Positions 9,027-17,251 of a DNA stretch of 64,000 nt are shown here, piece by piece. Positions within the stretch are counted from its first letter, which is position 1, and every line of letters begins with the position of its first letter. Position numbers and translations under genes: made by a program. The stretch is taken from assembly GCA_964409335.1 (NCBI GenBank), contig CAYPCW010000005.1, positions 1-64,000 of the forward strand. The letters are read 5' to 3'. Under the pieces are notes generated by a model that made no database searches, had not been told where the DNA came from, and saw nothing but the letters and a program-made list of their open reading frames with translations. The DNA comes from JABMOW01 sp964409335. GTDB lineage: Bacteria > Fidelibacterota > Marinisomatia > SCGC-AAA003-L08 > JACNLC01.

Positions 9027-9691
9027 TATTCCTCCGAAATTGCACCAAAAGTTAAATATCCGGTCGCTGAAAACACGACGGCGAAAGTAAACAGGATCAT
9101 CATCCAGAAATTTGTACCCGAAAGGTTTTGCCCGGAAACGATCGTATGGGTCACTTTGGTTGCGGCAATCAACACCGGCGACATTAATGGAAACATCAGC
9201 ACCGGCACCAGAACTTCACCCATCCGCGTCCGCAAACCCATCCCGGATATCATGATCCCCACCGCGGCGATCGCCCAATCTGTAACCATGACCAATCCCA
9301 CAAACATCAGTGGGTATGCGGAAATATCTAAATTGAGAAACAGCATAAACAAGGGTAGAATAAAGAGTTGTGCGAACAACAGAAAAATCCAGAATGCAAA
9401 CAGTTTACCGAGATAAATACTTCCCCGGTCTACCGGAGATGATAGTAATGCAGCATAGGCATCCATCTCTTTTTCGGCTGAAAAACTTCGCAACAGTCCC
9501 AGGATGGAAATGAACAGGAAGGTCATCCACATGAGTCCGGGCAAAAACCGGGCAAATTCTGCGGGCGTCGCATTGAAAGCAAAAGAAAAAAGAAGGATTA
9601 CCGATGTACCGAAGACCACCATGGAGATGATGGATTCTTTCGCCCGTATCTCATGGTAAAGTTCTTTTTTTACCAGGTGGATCAGGGTCAT
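9026..9691 (-). CDS. ccmB: Haem exporter permease CcmB
   Basis: This 221-residue protein has about six hydrophobic helices and begins with a short cytoplasmic stretch (TLIHLVKKELYHEIRAKE). It is the typical CcmB length. CcmB is the permease half of the CcmABCD ABC complex, which releases holo-CcmE after haem loading. It contains a SSPVDRGSIYLGKLF segment similar to other CcmB proteins. It overlaps ccmA by 4 bases and ccmC by 1, placing it firmly within the operon. Confidence 0.93.
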   Translation of the reverse strand: MTLIHLVKKELYHEIRAKESIISMVVFGTSVILLFSFAFNATPAEFARFLPGLMWMTFLFISILGLLRSFSAEKEMDAYAALLSSPVDRGSIYLGKLFAFWIFLLFAQLFILPLFMLFLNLDISAYPLMFVGLVMVTDWAIAAVGIMISGMGLRTRMGEVLVPVLMFPLMSPVLIAATKVTHTIVSGQNLSGTNFWMMILFTFAVVFSATGYLTFGAISEE

Positions 9692-10404
9692 TTTATTCTT
9701 CCCAAAAAATGGTACATGTCAGCGGCTTTCGGGGAAAAAATCTGCTGATCCACCACCCCATCGCGGATACACAGAGCGGTATCTGCCCAGGTTTCCGCCC
9801 ACGTAATATCGTGAGTAGAAAATAACAATACTCTGCCCGCCCGTTTCCATTTATCCATGAGATGGTTCAGGTGATCAAGACCGTCCACATCCAGGGCAGA
9901 CGTGGGTTCATCCATCAGAGCGAGGGTCCAGTCTGACAATATCATCCTGATCATAGTCAGGCGTTGAAGCATCCCGGCGCTGTAGATCCGCACCGGGTCA
10001 TATCGCTGCCGGATCAGCCCGAAACGTTCAAGCTGGTTCTCGATCTGTGAGTCTGGCAGTTTTTGATTTCGAATGGACAGAAAAAATCTGATATTCTCAA
10101 TTCCTGAAAAGGCGGGGTAAAACAAGGATTGGTGTGACCAGTAGATCAATTGATTCCGGTGGGTGAAATTTTCGGTAAATAAAGGCATCTCCATCAATTG
10201 TGCGTTGCCGGAATCGGGACGCATGATGCCGGCCAGTGTCTTCAGAAGGGTGGTTTTCCCTACGCCATTGGGTCCGATCAACACGGATGCAGACGCCTCT
10301 GACAGTTGAAAGGAAATATCCCTCAGTATTTTTTGATGATGGAAAGATTTTGCGATGTGTTGAACAGACAGGATCACAGAATCCGAAGCCTGGGTATGGA
10401 ACAA
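9688..10404 (-). CDS. ccmA: Haem exporter ATP-binding protein CcmA
   Basis: This 238-residue ABC ATPase has Walker A at GPNGVGKTTLLKTLAG (about residue 43), a degenerate signature loop in RIYSAGMLQRLTMIRM (SAGM in place of SGGQ), Walker B in LALMDEPTSALD and the switch histidine in FSTHD. It powers CcmABCD. The SAGM(L/Q)QR type signature is common in CcmA and in the related LolD-like short ATPases. The gene lies 6 bases after the zinc-ribbon gene and overlaps ccmB by 4 bases. Confidence 0.93.
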   Translation of the reverse strand: MFHTQASDSVILSVQHIAKSFHHQKILRDISFQLSEASASVLIGPNGVGKTTLLKTLAGIMRPDSGNAQLMEMPLFTENFTHRNQLIYWSHQSLFYPAFSGIENIRFFLSIRNQKLPDSQIENQLERFGLIRQRYDPVRIYSAGMLQRLTMIRMILSDWTLALMDEPTSALDVDGLDHLNHLMDKWKRAGRVLLFSTHDITWAETWADTALCIRDGVVDQQIFSPKAADMYHFLGRIK

Positions 10405-10410
10405 AGCGGA

Positions 10411-10866
10411 TTAAATGATTTTCACGCCACACCCTGAACAGAATTTTGCACCGGGTGTGATGTCCTCACCGCAGGTTCCACAGCGGGGTTTTTCCAGGGA
10501 TTGCCCGCAATGTCCGCAAAATTTATCCTCAGGGCTCACGGGTTGGCTGCACCGGGCACACATTGTTGAACCATCGACGGGAGTCTTTTTCTGCATGGCG
10601 GTCGTTTTCTGCGGCTTGAGCAACTCGCCCACTTCTTCCACCAGCTCGCTGCGGATACGGTGAAAATCTTCTTCGGTGGTAATTCCCATTTCCCGCTCAA
10701 ACTCCACCTCGCGGATCTGCCTCAGGAGAGAAATTTTCTGGAGTTCCTGTGCGCTGGGTGTGGTGTCCGGTACCAGATAAGAACCATCGGATGAGGATAA
10801 AAATGGTTTAACGATGAAGTAGGTGGAAATCACGAATAAAACAAATAATATTATAGGTGCGGTCAT
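10411..10866 (-). CDS. CcmI-like membrane protein with double zinc ribbon
   Basis: This 151-residue protein has one N-terminal helix (about 4-20). A short helical segment follows, with REVEFEREMGITTEEDF, reminiscent of the N-terminal part of CcmI-like proteins. The C-terminus holds a pair of CxxC...CxxC zinc ribbons: CARCSQPV...CGHCGQ and CGTCGEDI...CSGCG, about residues 100-148. It sits between ccmH and ccmA, overlapping ccmH by 4 bases. In Ccm systems CcmI helps present apocytochrome. The zinc-ribbon tail replaces the TPR domain found in proteobacterial CcmI, so equivalence is inferred from position and N-terminal layout. The orientation of the ribbons (cytoplasmic or periplasmic) is unknown. 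Confidence 0.7.
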   Translation of the reverse strand: MTAPIILFVLFVISTYFIVKPFLSSSDGSYLVPDTTPSAQELQKISLLRQIREVEFEREMGITTEEDFHRIRSELVEEVGELLKPQKTTAMQKKTPVDGSTMCARCSQPVSPEDKFCGHCGQSLEKPRCGTCGEDITPGAKFCSGCGVKII

Positions 10867-11477
10867 AAATTCAGATCCTTCATTTCCTGTTCAATCCTTT
10901 TTTCCAGATCAGAGGATTCGGGAGACCCTGTTCTGATGGGATGAGCGGTAACCGGCTTATGAATATAGGACCGGATAATCAGTATAATTAACAAAGCTCC
11001 CAATATGAGCAGCGCAGCGGGCATTTTCCAGGCGAGGTGACCGATCCCGCTATGTTTGGGCATTGACCGGATATTCCCGTCATGTATCCAGGCAAAATAA
11101 TCGGCGATTTCATCTACAGTCATATCCGGGTGGATGGCAGTCTCCGAATATTTCAATATTTCCTGCAAGGGCTGCCGGGCAGGTGAAAATCCCATCCGGT
11201 AGATCCCGGAATTGCTGTAGGTATCCTTCACGAGAGCCAAAATTTCCGGTTTATCAAAGGGATCGGAAGTGAGGGCATCCATGATCATTTTCATGTTGAT
11301 GGTGTGCTGATTGTCGTCATGTTCTGCCAATGTTCCACCGCCACAACAGGGCGCCATCAGGATATTTTCAAGTTCTTTTTGCCGGTCCGATTTAAACTGA
11401 CCCTGAACAACCGTGATCAGCAGTGACATGGTCATTACCATGAGCAGACTGATACTTGTTATTTTATTACGATTCAT
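10863..11477 (-). CDS. ccmH: CcmH-like cytochrome c biogenesis protein with a CC motif
   Basis: This is a 204-residue protein. I start at the ATG preceded by a GGAG Shine-Dalgarno at 7-base spacing, not at the TTG four codons upstream. It has a signal or anchor helix at about 5-26, then an extracytoplasmic domain with MAPCCGGGTLAEHD. A second TM helix is at about 150-172, with a charged tail. Classical CcmH carries LRCxxCQN, whose cysteines reduce the apocytochrome haem-binding thiols. Here the two cysteines are adjacent, so it is a variant. The context (ccmF upstream, ccmA-D downstream) supports a Ccm role. Whether the adjacent cysteines can do thiol exchange is not known. Confidence 0.75.
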   Translation of the reverse strand: MNRNKITSISLLMVMTMSLLITVVQGQFKSDRQKELENILMAPCCGGGTLAEHDDNQHTINMKMIMDALTSDPFDKPEILALVKDTYSNSGIYRMGFSPARQPLQEILKYSETAIHPDMTVDEIADYFAWIHDGNIRSMPKHSGIGHLAWKMPAALLILGALLIILIIRSYIHKPVTAHPIRTGSPESSDLEKRIEQEMKDLNL

Positions 11478-11520
11478 TTTACTCTCCAAATTGATTCAAT
11501 TGGATAGATCTGTTTTTCTG

Positions 11521-13506
11521 TTAGCGTGTCTTTTTTTTGAAAAATGCTTCCACATTTATACTGATCAGGGTGCCGAACAGCAATACCAGCGTACCCAGCC
11601 AAACCCAGGTGACCATGGGATTGATACGTACTTTCAGGGTTGCGCGGCCAGTATCCAGATCAACATCGCCCAATACTACATAAAAATCTTCATTCAGGGT
11701 TGTGATCAGTGCTACATCTGAATGCGGTTGATTGTTCTGGTCGGTATAAAATCTTTTTTCGGGTTTCATGTCACTGTAATGACGGCCGTCGCGGTTTACA
11801 TCAAGGGCTATTACTTTAGCCACGTGATTTGAGCGTTTGCCGGGATTGGTTTCGGGCGTCTCAAACCAGTAATCCTGGTAAACAATTTCATAATTCCGAA
11901 GGGTTTGCACTTCTCCGGGCATCATGGATAGATCGGCTTCTTTATCGAATGCTTTACCGGTAAATCCCGCAAACATCATGATTATGGCAATATGAACCAC
12001 GTATCCGCCATATCGGGTGCGGTTTTTATCCACCATGGATAACAGCGCTTTGAAATAGTTTTCGCCGGTGATCCTCCTTCGGGCTTTGATTCCCCGGTAA
12101 AATTCCATGACAATGGTCGCCAGAACGAACATGATCAGCGCAGCAGATAATAAGGGATAGACGATCCGGATTTTAAAGACGACACCAAAGATAGCCGCAG
12201 CAAGCAGACCGGTCACCACCGGCCATAAAAAGTTGCGCTTCAGACTTCGCGGGGATGTTTTTCGCCAGGCCAACAGGGGTCCGATCCCGGTGAGCGCCAG
12301 TAAAAGCAATCCAAGAGGGATCATGATTCTGTTAAAATACGGAGAACCCACAGTGATTTTATCTCCGGAGACGGCTTCCGAAAAAATGGGATACATTGTT
12401 CCCCACAACACCGTCAGCATCATCGCCACGAACAGCATATTGTTAAATAGAAAGCCGCTCTCCCGGCTGACGAAAGATTCCAGGCGGTTATCGGATTTCA
12501 ATTGATCCTTTCGGAGAATGAGTAAAAAGATATTCACCGCGATGATGACAATGATAAATCCAAAAAACCAGATTCCCAGATCAGTGGCGGCAAAGGCATG
12601 AACGGAGGAAACTACGCCGCTGCGGGTCAGATAGGTTCCAAAAATGGTCAGGGTAAAGGTGAGCATGATCAGGATCATGTTCCATAGCCGGAGCATATTT
12701 TTCTTATCCTGGATCAGGACGGAATGCAGATATGCCGTTCCCGTCAGCCACGGGAGAAGGGATGCATTTTCCACCGGATCCCATGCCCAGTATCCGCCCC
12801 AGCCCAGTTCCATATACGCCCATTTTCCCCCCATAATGATGGCGATGCTGAGGAATGTCCAGGTCATCAGCGTCCATCTTCTGGTGGTTTGGATCCATAC
12901 CGCATCCAGGTTTTTAGTGATGATGGCGGCCATGGCAAAGGCGAAGGGCACGGAGAAGCCGATAAATCCCAGGTATAACATGGGGGGGTGGAGCAGCATC
13001 GCCCAGTGCTGCAACAGTGGATTCAAGCCGCGGCCACTCACGACCATCCCCGCCGTGACAGGCGCAAAGGGATTTTCAAAAAAGTTTGACATCGTCAGAA
13101 AGAAAAACTGGATGATCCCCATCGTGATGAGCACCCACGGAATGAGCTTTCGGTGCTGATTTCGGTTTTGAATAATGACAAAAACAAAATAAACAGAAAG
13201 GATCGTCAGCCAGAATAACAGCGATCCCTCCATGCCTGCCCACAAACCGGAAAATTTGAACATTGCCGGTGTTTCTGCACTGGTATATTTTGCTACATAC
13301 TCGATATCGAAGTTACTCACCATCAATTCATGGATCAGTACCACTGCTGAGATAATGATCAACAGAGAGGATGATATAAATGCCACCTTGCCTGATCGTA
13401 AAAATCGTTCATCCCTGTTCCACAGATGCAGACCAACAATGATCAGTCCGTAGATGGTAAAAATGTAGGAAAGCGTCAGAAGAGAATTACCCAGTAGTGC
13501 GTACAT
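11521..13506 (-). CDS. ccmF: Cytochrome c haem lyase subunit CcmF
   Basis: This 661-residue polytopic membrane protein of the haem-handling family has the WWD motif WGGYWAWDPVENASLLPW (about residue 230). CcmF receives haem from CcmE and catalyses its attachment to apocytochrome c. The C-terminal part has an extracytoplasmic domain (about 540-630), followed by a last helix and a basic tail. The length matches bacterial CcmF. It starts 3 bases after ccmE and begins MYALLGNSLLTLSY. No separate ccmG is seen in the cluster. Confidence 0.95.
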   Translation of the reverse strand: MYALLGNSLLTLSYIFTIYGLIIVGLHLWNRDERFLRSGKVAFISSSLLIIISAVVLIHELMVSNFDIEYVAKYTSAETPAMFKFSGLWAGMEGSLLFWLTILSVYFVFVIIQNRNQHRKLIPWVLITMGIIQFFFLTMSNFFENPFAPVTAGMVVSGRGLNPLLQHWAMLLHPPMLYLGFIGFSVPFAFAMAAIITKNLDAVWIQTTRRWTLMTWTFLSIAIIMGGKWAYMELGWGGYWAWDPVENASLLPWLTGTAYLHSVLIQDKKNMLRLWNMILIMLTFTLTIFGTYLTRSGVVSSVHAFAATDLGIWFFGFIIVIIAVNIFLLILRKDQLKSDNRLESFVSRESGFLFNNMLFVAMMLTVLWGTMYPIFSEAVSGDKITVGSPYFNRIMIPLGLLLLALTGIGPLLAWRKTSPRSLKRNFLWPVVTGLLAAAIFGVVFKIRIVYPLLSAALIMFVLATIVMEFYRGIKARRRITGENYFKALLSMVDKNRTRYGGYVVHIAIIMMFAGFTGKAFDKEADLSMMPGEVQTLRNYEIVYQDYWFETPETNPGKRSNHVAKVIALDVNRDGRHYSDMKPEKRFYTDQNNQPHSDVALITTLNEDFYVVLGDVDLDTGRATLKVRINPMVTWVWLGTLVLLFGTLISINVEAFFKKKTR

Positions 13507-13509
13507 TCC

Positions 13510-13923
13510 CTATCCTTCTGTAATGGGTTTATAATTGGCTTCTTCTTCGTAGCGGGATGCACATTTTGTCATCAGATTATCTGCCTGGAAAACGCCCTCA
13601 CGATATTTTCCTTCGACGATAACTTCGGCTTCGTCCTTAAACAGGTCGGGTATTTCCGCACTGGTATAGGTCACCGGCAGCCGGTCATCCCCCTGCCGAA
13701 GCACAAAACTGACGGTCAGTTTGTCATCGGAAAAGGATATTGAACCCTCGTCCACATTCCCGCCCATGCGAAACCGGGATTGGGTGTATCGACTATGATT
13801 ATCAATCAAGTCGCCCACAGAAATAAACGGCACTTCTCCGGACTCAAATTCAAGCGATATCCAGCCCACGACAAGTAATGCAAACAACCCAATTACAATT
13901 GCGAATTTCTTTTGAAAGCTCAT
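13510..13923 (-). CDS. ccmE: Haem chaperone CcmE, CxxxY variant
   Basis: The protein has 137 residues: an N-terminal anchor helix (about 7-25) followed by the OB-fold periplasmic domain (GEVPFISVGDLID...VIVEGKYREGVFQADNL). In canonical CcmE a histidine in HDENY binds haem covalently. Here the corresponding site reads MTKCASRYEE, giving CxxxY with Cys near residue 121 and Tyr near 125. The CxxxY form is known from archaea and from sulfate reducers such as Desulfovibrio, where it goes with altered Ccm gene content. It is the first ccm gene in the operon, 115 bases after the Bax-inhibitor family gene. Confidence 0.93.
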   Translation of the reverse strand: MSFQKKFAIVIGLFALLVVGWISLEFESGEVPFISVGDLIDNHSRYTQSRFRMGGNVDEGSISFSDDKLTVSFVLRQGDDRLPVTYTSAEIPDLFKDEAEVIVEGKYREGVFQADNLMTKCASRYEEEANYKPITEG

Positions 13924-14038
13924 GAATCTTTTAATTCCTTATCTTTAAATGGTACGAAATTTACCACTTACTTTTGAAAATCTCTTTCATATAACAGCGG
14001 ATGCGGGTCCGTCTCTGATGGGGGTTGAGGATTTGCTT

Positions 14039-14785
14039 TTATCTTCGGTCCCGGAGTTTCGCCAACAGACGGAGGATCTCCAGATATAACCAGACAAGCG
14101 TGACCATCAAACCAAATGCCGCATACCACTCCATAAATTTAGGTACGCCCGATGACGCGCCTTTTTCAATAAAATCAAAATCCAGCACCAGATTCATGGC
14201 GGCGATGACCACCACAAAGAGGCTGAATCCGATACCGAACATCCCGCTGGAATGGATAAATGACAACGGTATCCCGAAAAATCCGAGAATAAAGGAAGCG
14301 ACATAGACCATCGCAATGCCACCGGTAGCCGCAACGACGCCCAATCTGAAATTATCCGTGACTTTAATCAGGCCGGACTTATACGCGAACAACAGGCTCA
14401 TCAAAATAAAAAAGGTCAGTGAGACAGCCTGAACCACGATACCGGGATACTGAGCCTCAAATATGGCGGAAATTCCACCCAGCATGAATCCCTCTAAAAT
14501 AGCGTACATAGGCGCCGTGATCATTGCCCACTGTTTTTTGAATACGGTAACCATCGCCACCACGAACCCGCCAATACCGCCAATAACCAGACCGGGCAGA
14601 ACCGCCGCCGGATCGCCGCTGTCAAAGAAACGGCTCCACATCCAACCGGCAGGAAACAGGGCCAGGACCAGCATTAAAAATGTCTTATTGACTGTGCCGT
14701 TGATGGTCATCGTCCCGGATGCAGTGGAATATCCGGAAAAATCTTTAAACGTTTTATCGTTCAGTGCAGGATTTGAGGTTCTCAT
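14039..14785 (-). CDS. Bax inhibitor-1 / YccA family membrane protein
   Basis: A 248-residue protein with about seven transmembrane helices and the BI-1/YccA family character (GFMLGGISAIFEAQYPGIV, then IHSSGMFGIGFS and DFDFIEKGA near the C-terminus). The start at 14785 is chosen because a GGAG Shine-Dalgarno lies 5 bases upstream. The longer alternative at 14821 lacks one. Bacterial family members have been linked to calcium leak and to modulation of FtsH proteolysis. The role here is not evident from neighbours. It precedes the ccm operon on the same strand with a 115-base gap. Confidence 0.9.
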   Translation of the reverse strand: MRTSNPALNDKTFKDFSGYSTASGTMTINGTVNKTFLMLVLALFPAGWMWSRFFDSGDPAAVLPGLVIGGIGGFVVAMVTVFKKQWAMITAPMYAILEGFMLGGISAIFEAQYPGIVVQAVSLTFFILMSLLFAYKSGLIKVTDNFRLGVVAATGGIAMVYVASFILGFFGIPLSFIHSSGMFGIGFSLFVVVIAAMNLVLDFDFIEKGASSGVPKFMEWYAAFGLMVTLVWLYLEILRLLAKLRDRR

Positions 14786-15319
14786 TTGATCTCCATTGCG
14801 TTTAAGGGAACTCTCACACATTTTCTATGCAATTGTTTCAGATTATTTTACGTTATTCATTCCAACATGGGTACATCGAATTCTTTAATATAACTATCTC
14901 AAAGAATGTCAACCCAACGTTCGTGCGATAGGGACTTGCGCCATCAAAGAACGTTCGAAAAGCCTGTTTGCTAAAAGCGCCTGTACTGCAGCGCTTCGCA
15001 CGGTAAATTTCTCTTCGGGACAGAATATGTCTCACTGAGGGTTTTCAAAATTTAGGGATTGGCCGGTTTACAGCGAACACCAGACCGTTCTACACGATTC
15101 GCAAATCTTGTTCAAAATTTTGTCAGACGGTTCATTACCTGACATGCGATATCACATTTATTCTGTACTTAATATTTTAGAAAATATATCCGTCATCCCC
15201 GTGAACCGGATGACACCCCATTGATAATCCCTTCGGCGCAGCCCCTCCCCGATACACAGGAGAAACGGTTTAGGCAAATGCCGGCAGACAAATGGAAAAT
15301 CCGGCGGTTGTCTGGCGCC
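14786..15319. other. Non-coding stretch between typA and the BI-1 gene
   Basis: There are about 530 bases with no convincing gene. One 60-codon ORF on the minus strand has no family resemblance and an unlikely composition. A 7-base-pair inverted repeat (GTCATCC/GGATGAC) lies at 15192-15214, just past the typA stop. A second 6-base-pair inverted repeat (AAGCGC/GCGCTT) lies near 14963-14984. I see no tRNA-like or known riboswitch structure. A promoter for the BI-1 gene presumably lies near the lower end. Confidence 0.5.
15192..15214 (-). terminator. Possible terminator hairpin after typA
   Basis: The inverted repeat GTCATCC...GGATGAC has a 9-base loop. On the minus strand it is followed within a few bases by the AT-rich ATATATTTTC. 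It lies about 105 bases after the typA stop. The U-tract is imperfect, so this is a weak call. Confidence 0.35.
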
Positions 15320-17140
15320 CTACTCCTCCGAGCGTCTTGCGGATATTCGTTTGTTGGCGTCCAGCTCCATTTTACGTAACCGGATACTGATCGGCGTCAC
15401 TTCCACCAGTTCGTCTTCCGAGATGAATTCCAGAGACTGATCCAGCGATAAAATTCTCGGTGGACGCAGGGTGACGGTGGCATCTGAGGTGGAGCTTCGC
15501 ATGTTTGTGAGTTTTTTCTCCCGGGTGATGTTCACATCCAGGTCCTGTGGCCGGTTTCGCTCTCCGATGATCATTCCGCTATACACCTCCGTACCGACGC
15601 TGACAATCATCTCTCCTCTGTCCACCATCGCCAGGCTGGCATAGGACGTGACCCTGCCGGTTCTGTCAGCCACCAATGTCCCGCTCTGGCGCTGTGGGAT
15701 GGGTCCGAACCATTCCGCATATCCGTCAAAAAGTTTATTCATGATTCCAGCGCCTTTGGTATCGGTGAGAAACTGGCTGCGAAACCCAATGAGACCCCGG
15801 GAAGGAATACTAAATTCCAGGCTGACCCGTCCATGCCCATGGTTGTGCATTTGGGTCATTCGGCCTTTTCTACGGGATAATTTCTCCGTCACAACGCCCA
15901 CATATTCTTCCGGGATATCGAAGAATACCCGTTCCATGGGCTCCATCAGCTTTCCGTTCATTTGTTTCGTGATGGCGCGGGGTTTGGATACCATAAATTC
16001 ATAGCCTTCCCTTCGCATCGTCTCAATGAGAATCGCCATTTGTAATTCGCCCCGTCCCCAGACTTCAAAAGCGTCTGCCCGTTCCCGTTTTTTTACCCGC
16101 AGAGATACGTTGCTTAAGGTTTCTTTTTGCAGACGATCCAGCACATGGCGCGAGGTTAGATATTTTCCTTCCCTGCCGGCGAAGGGTCCGGTATTCACAT
16201 AAAAGATCATCGATACCGTGGGTTCATCCACAACGATCCGGGGCAGGGGTTTCGGGTCTTCATCAGATGAGATGGTGTCGCCGATCTTTACATTCTCTAC
16301 TCCAGCCACGGCAATAATATCTCCTGCTTCAAGACGATCAACTTTTAATTTTGTCAGCCCCTGAAAGGTATAACAGGCTGAAAATTTGATTCCGTGAACG
16401 ATTCCGGTCTCCGTGCACAAACTGTGGCGGGTATTCATCTCCAGGCTGCCATTGTTTAATCTGCCAATAGCAACCTGTCCCACATAGGGGTCATAGTCCA
16501 GATTGGTCACCAGAAACTGGGGGATATGATCATCGGACGCCACCGGTCCGGGTATTTCTGATAAAATGGTATCGAAAAGCGGTTTGAGAGTGGTGGAATC
16601 ATCCTCAGGATGAAGATGAGCCTCACCGGTCTTTGCATTCGTGTAGAGAATGGGAAATCCGATTTGATCGTCGTTGGCATCCAGATCAATAAACAGATCG
16701 TACACCTCGTTGACCACCTCATCGATCCGGGCATCTTTGCGGTCAATTTTATTGATAATCAAAATGGCGGGTAGTTTTTTATCCAGCGCTTTTTTCACCA
16801 CAAACCGGGTCTGGGGTAAAGGTCCTTCGCTGGCATCTACCAGCAACAATACGCCGTCCACCAGATTCAGGCTGCGTTCCACCTCACCGCCAAAATCCGC
16901 ATGTCCGGGGGTATCGACAATGTTGATTTTTACATCATTGTAGATCACCGCCGTGTTTTTTGCTGCGATCGTAATTCCCCGTTCCCGTTCCAGGTCCATG
17001 GAATCCATCACCCGTTCGGTGACTTCCTGGTTGTCCCGGTAGGTGCCGCTCTGCTGTAACATGGCATCTACCAATGTAGTTTTACCATGGTCCACATGAG
17101 CAATGATGGCAATATTTCTAAAATTGGTTTTTCTGTTCAA
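15320..17140 (-). CDS. typA: Translational GTPase TypA/BipA
   Basis: A 606-residue ribosome-associated GTPase. Residues about 6-200 form the G domain: G1 AHVDHGKTT, G3 DTPGHADFGGEV, G4 NKIDRKDAR. EF-Tu domain II and EF-G-like domains III and V follow (about 390-480), then the TypA-specific C-terminus. It acts in ribosome assembly and stress adaptation. The TTG at 17140 is chosen as start because AGGAAAA lies 5-6 bases upstream and the protein then begins NRKTNFRNIAIIAHVDHGKT, as in the family. An in-frame upstream ATG would add 35 residues with no family counterpart. Downstream is a non-coding stretch with a possible terminator. Confidence 0.96.
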   Translation of the reverse strand: MNRKTNFRNIAIIAHVDHGKTTLVDAMLQQSGTYRDNQEVTERVMDSMDLERERGITIAAKNTAVIYNDVKINIVDTPGHADFGGEVERSLNLVDGVLLLVDASEGPLPQTRFVVKKALDKKLPAILIINKIDRKDARIDEVVNEVYDLFIDLDANDDQIGFPILYTNAKTGEAHLHPEDDSTTLKPLFDTILSEIPGPVASDDHIPQFLVTNLDYDPYVGQVAIGRLNNGSLEMNTRHSLCTETGIVHGIKFSACYTFQGLTKLKVDRLEAGDIIAVAGVENVKIGDTISSDEDPKPLPRIVVDEPTVSMIFYVNTGPFAGREGKYLTSRHVLDRLQKETLSNVSLRVKKRERADAFEVWGRGELQMAILIETMRREGYEFMVSKPRAITKQMNGKLMEPMERVFFDIPEEYVGVVTEKLSRRKGRMTQMHNHGHGRVSLEFSIPSRGLIGFRSQFLTDTKGAGIMNKLFDGYAEWFGPIPQRQSGTLVADRTGRVTSYASLAMVDRGEMIVSVGTEVYSGMIIGERNRPQDLDVNITREKKLTNMRSSTSDATVTLRPPRILSLDQSLEFISEDELVEVTPISIRLRKMELDANKRISARRSEE

Positions 17141-17251
17141 TGATTTTCCTGTTTTGGCGTATAAAATTTTCGGGTGTAAGATGACAATAATCATGTGCAG
17201 ACGGGACCGAACCAGACCCGTCAGCCACCGGTAATTTATCAACAAAAACGA

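Noticed and set aside
14853..15035. 60-codon minus-strand ORF in the typA-BI-1 gap
   Set aside because: No Shine-Dalgarno, odd composition and no recognisable pattern.
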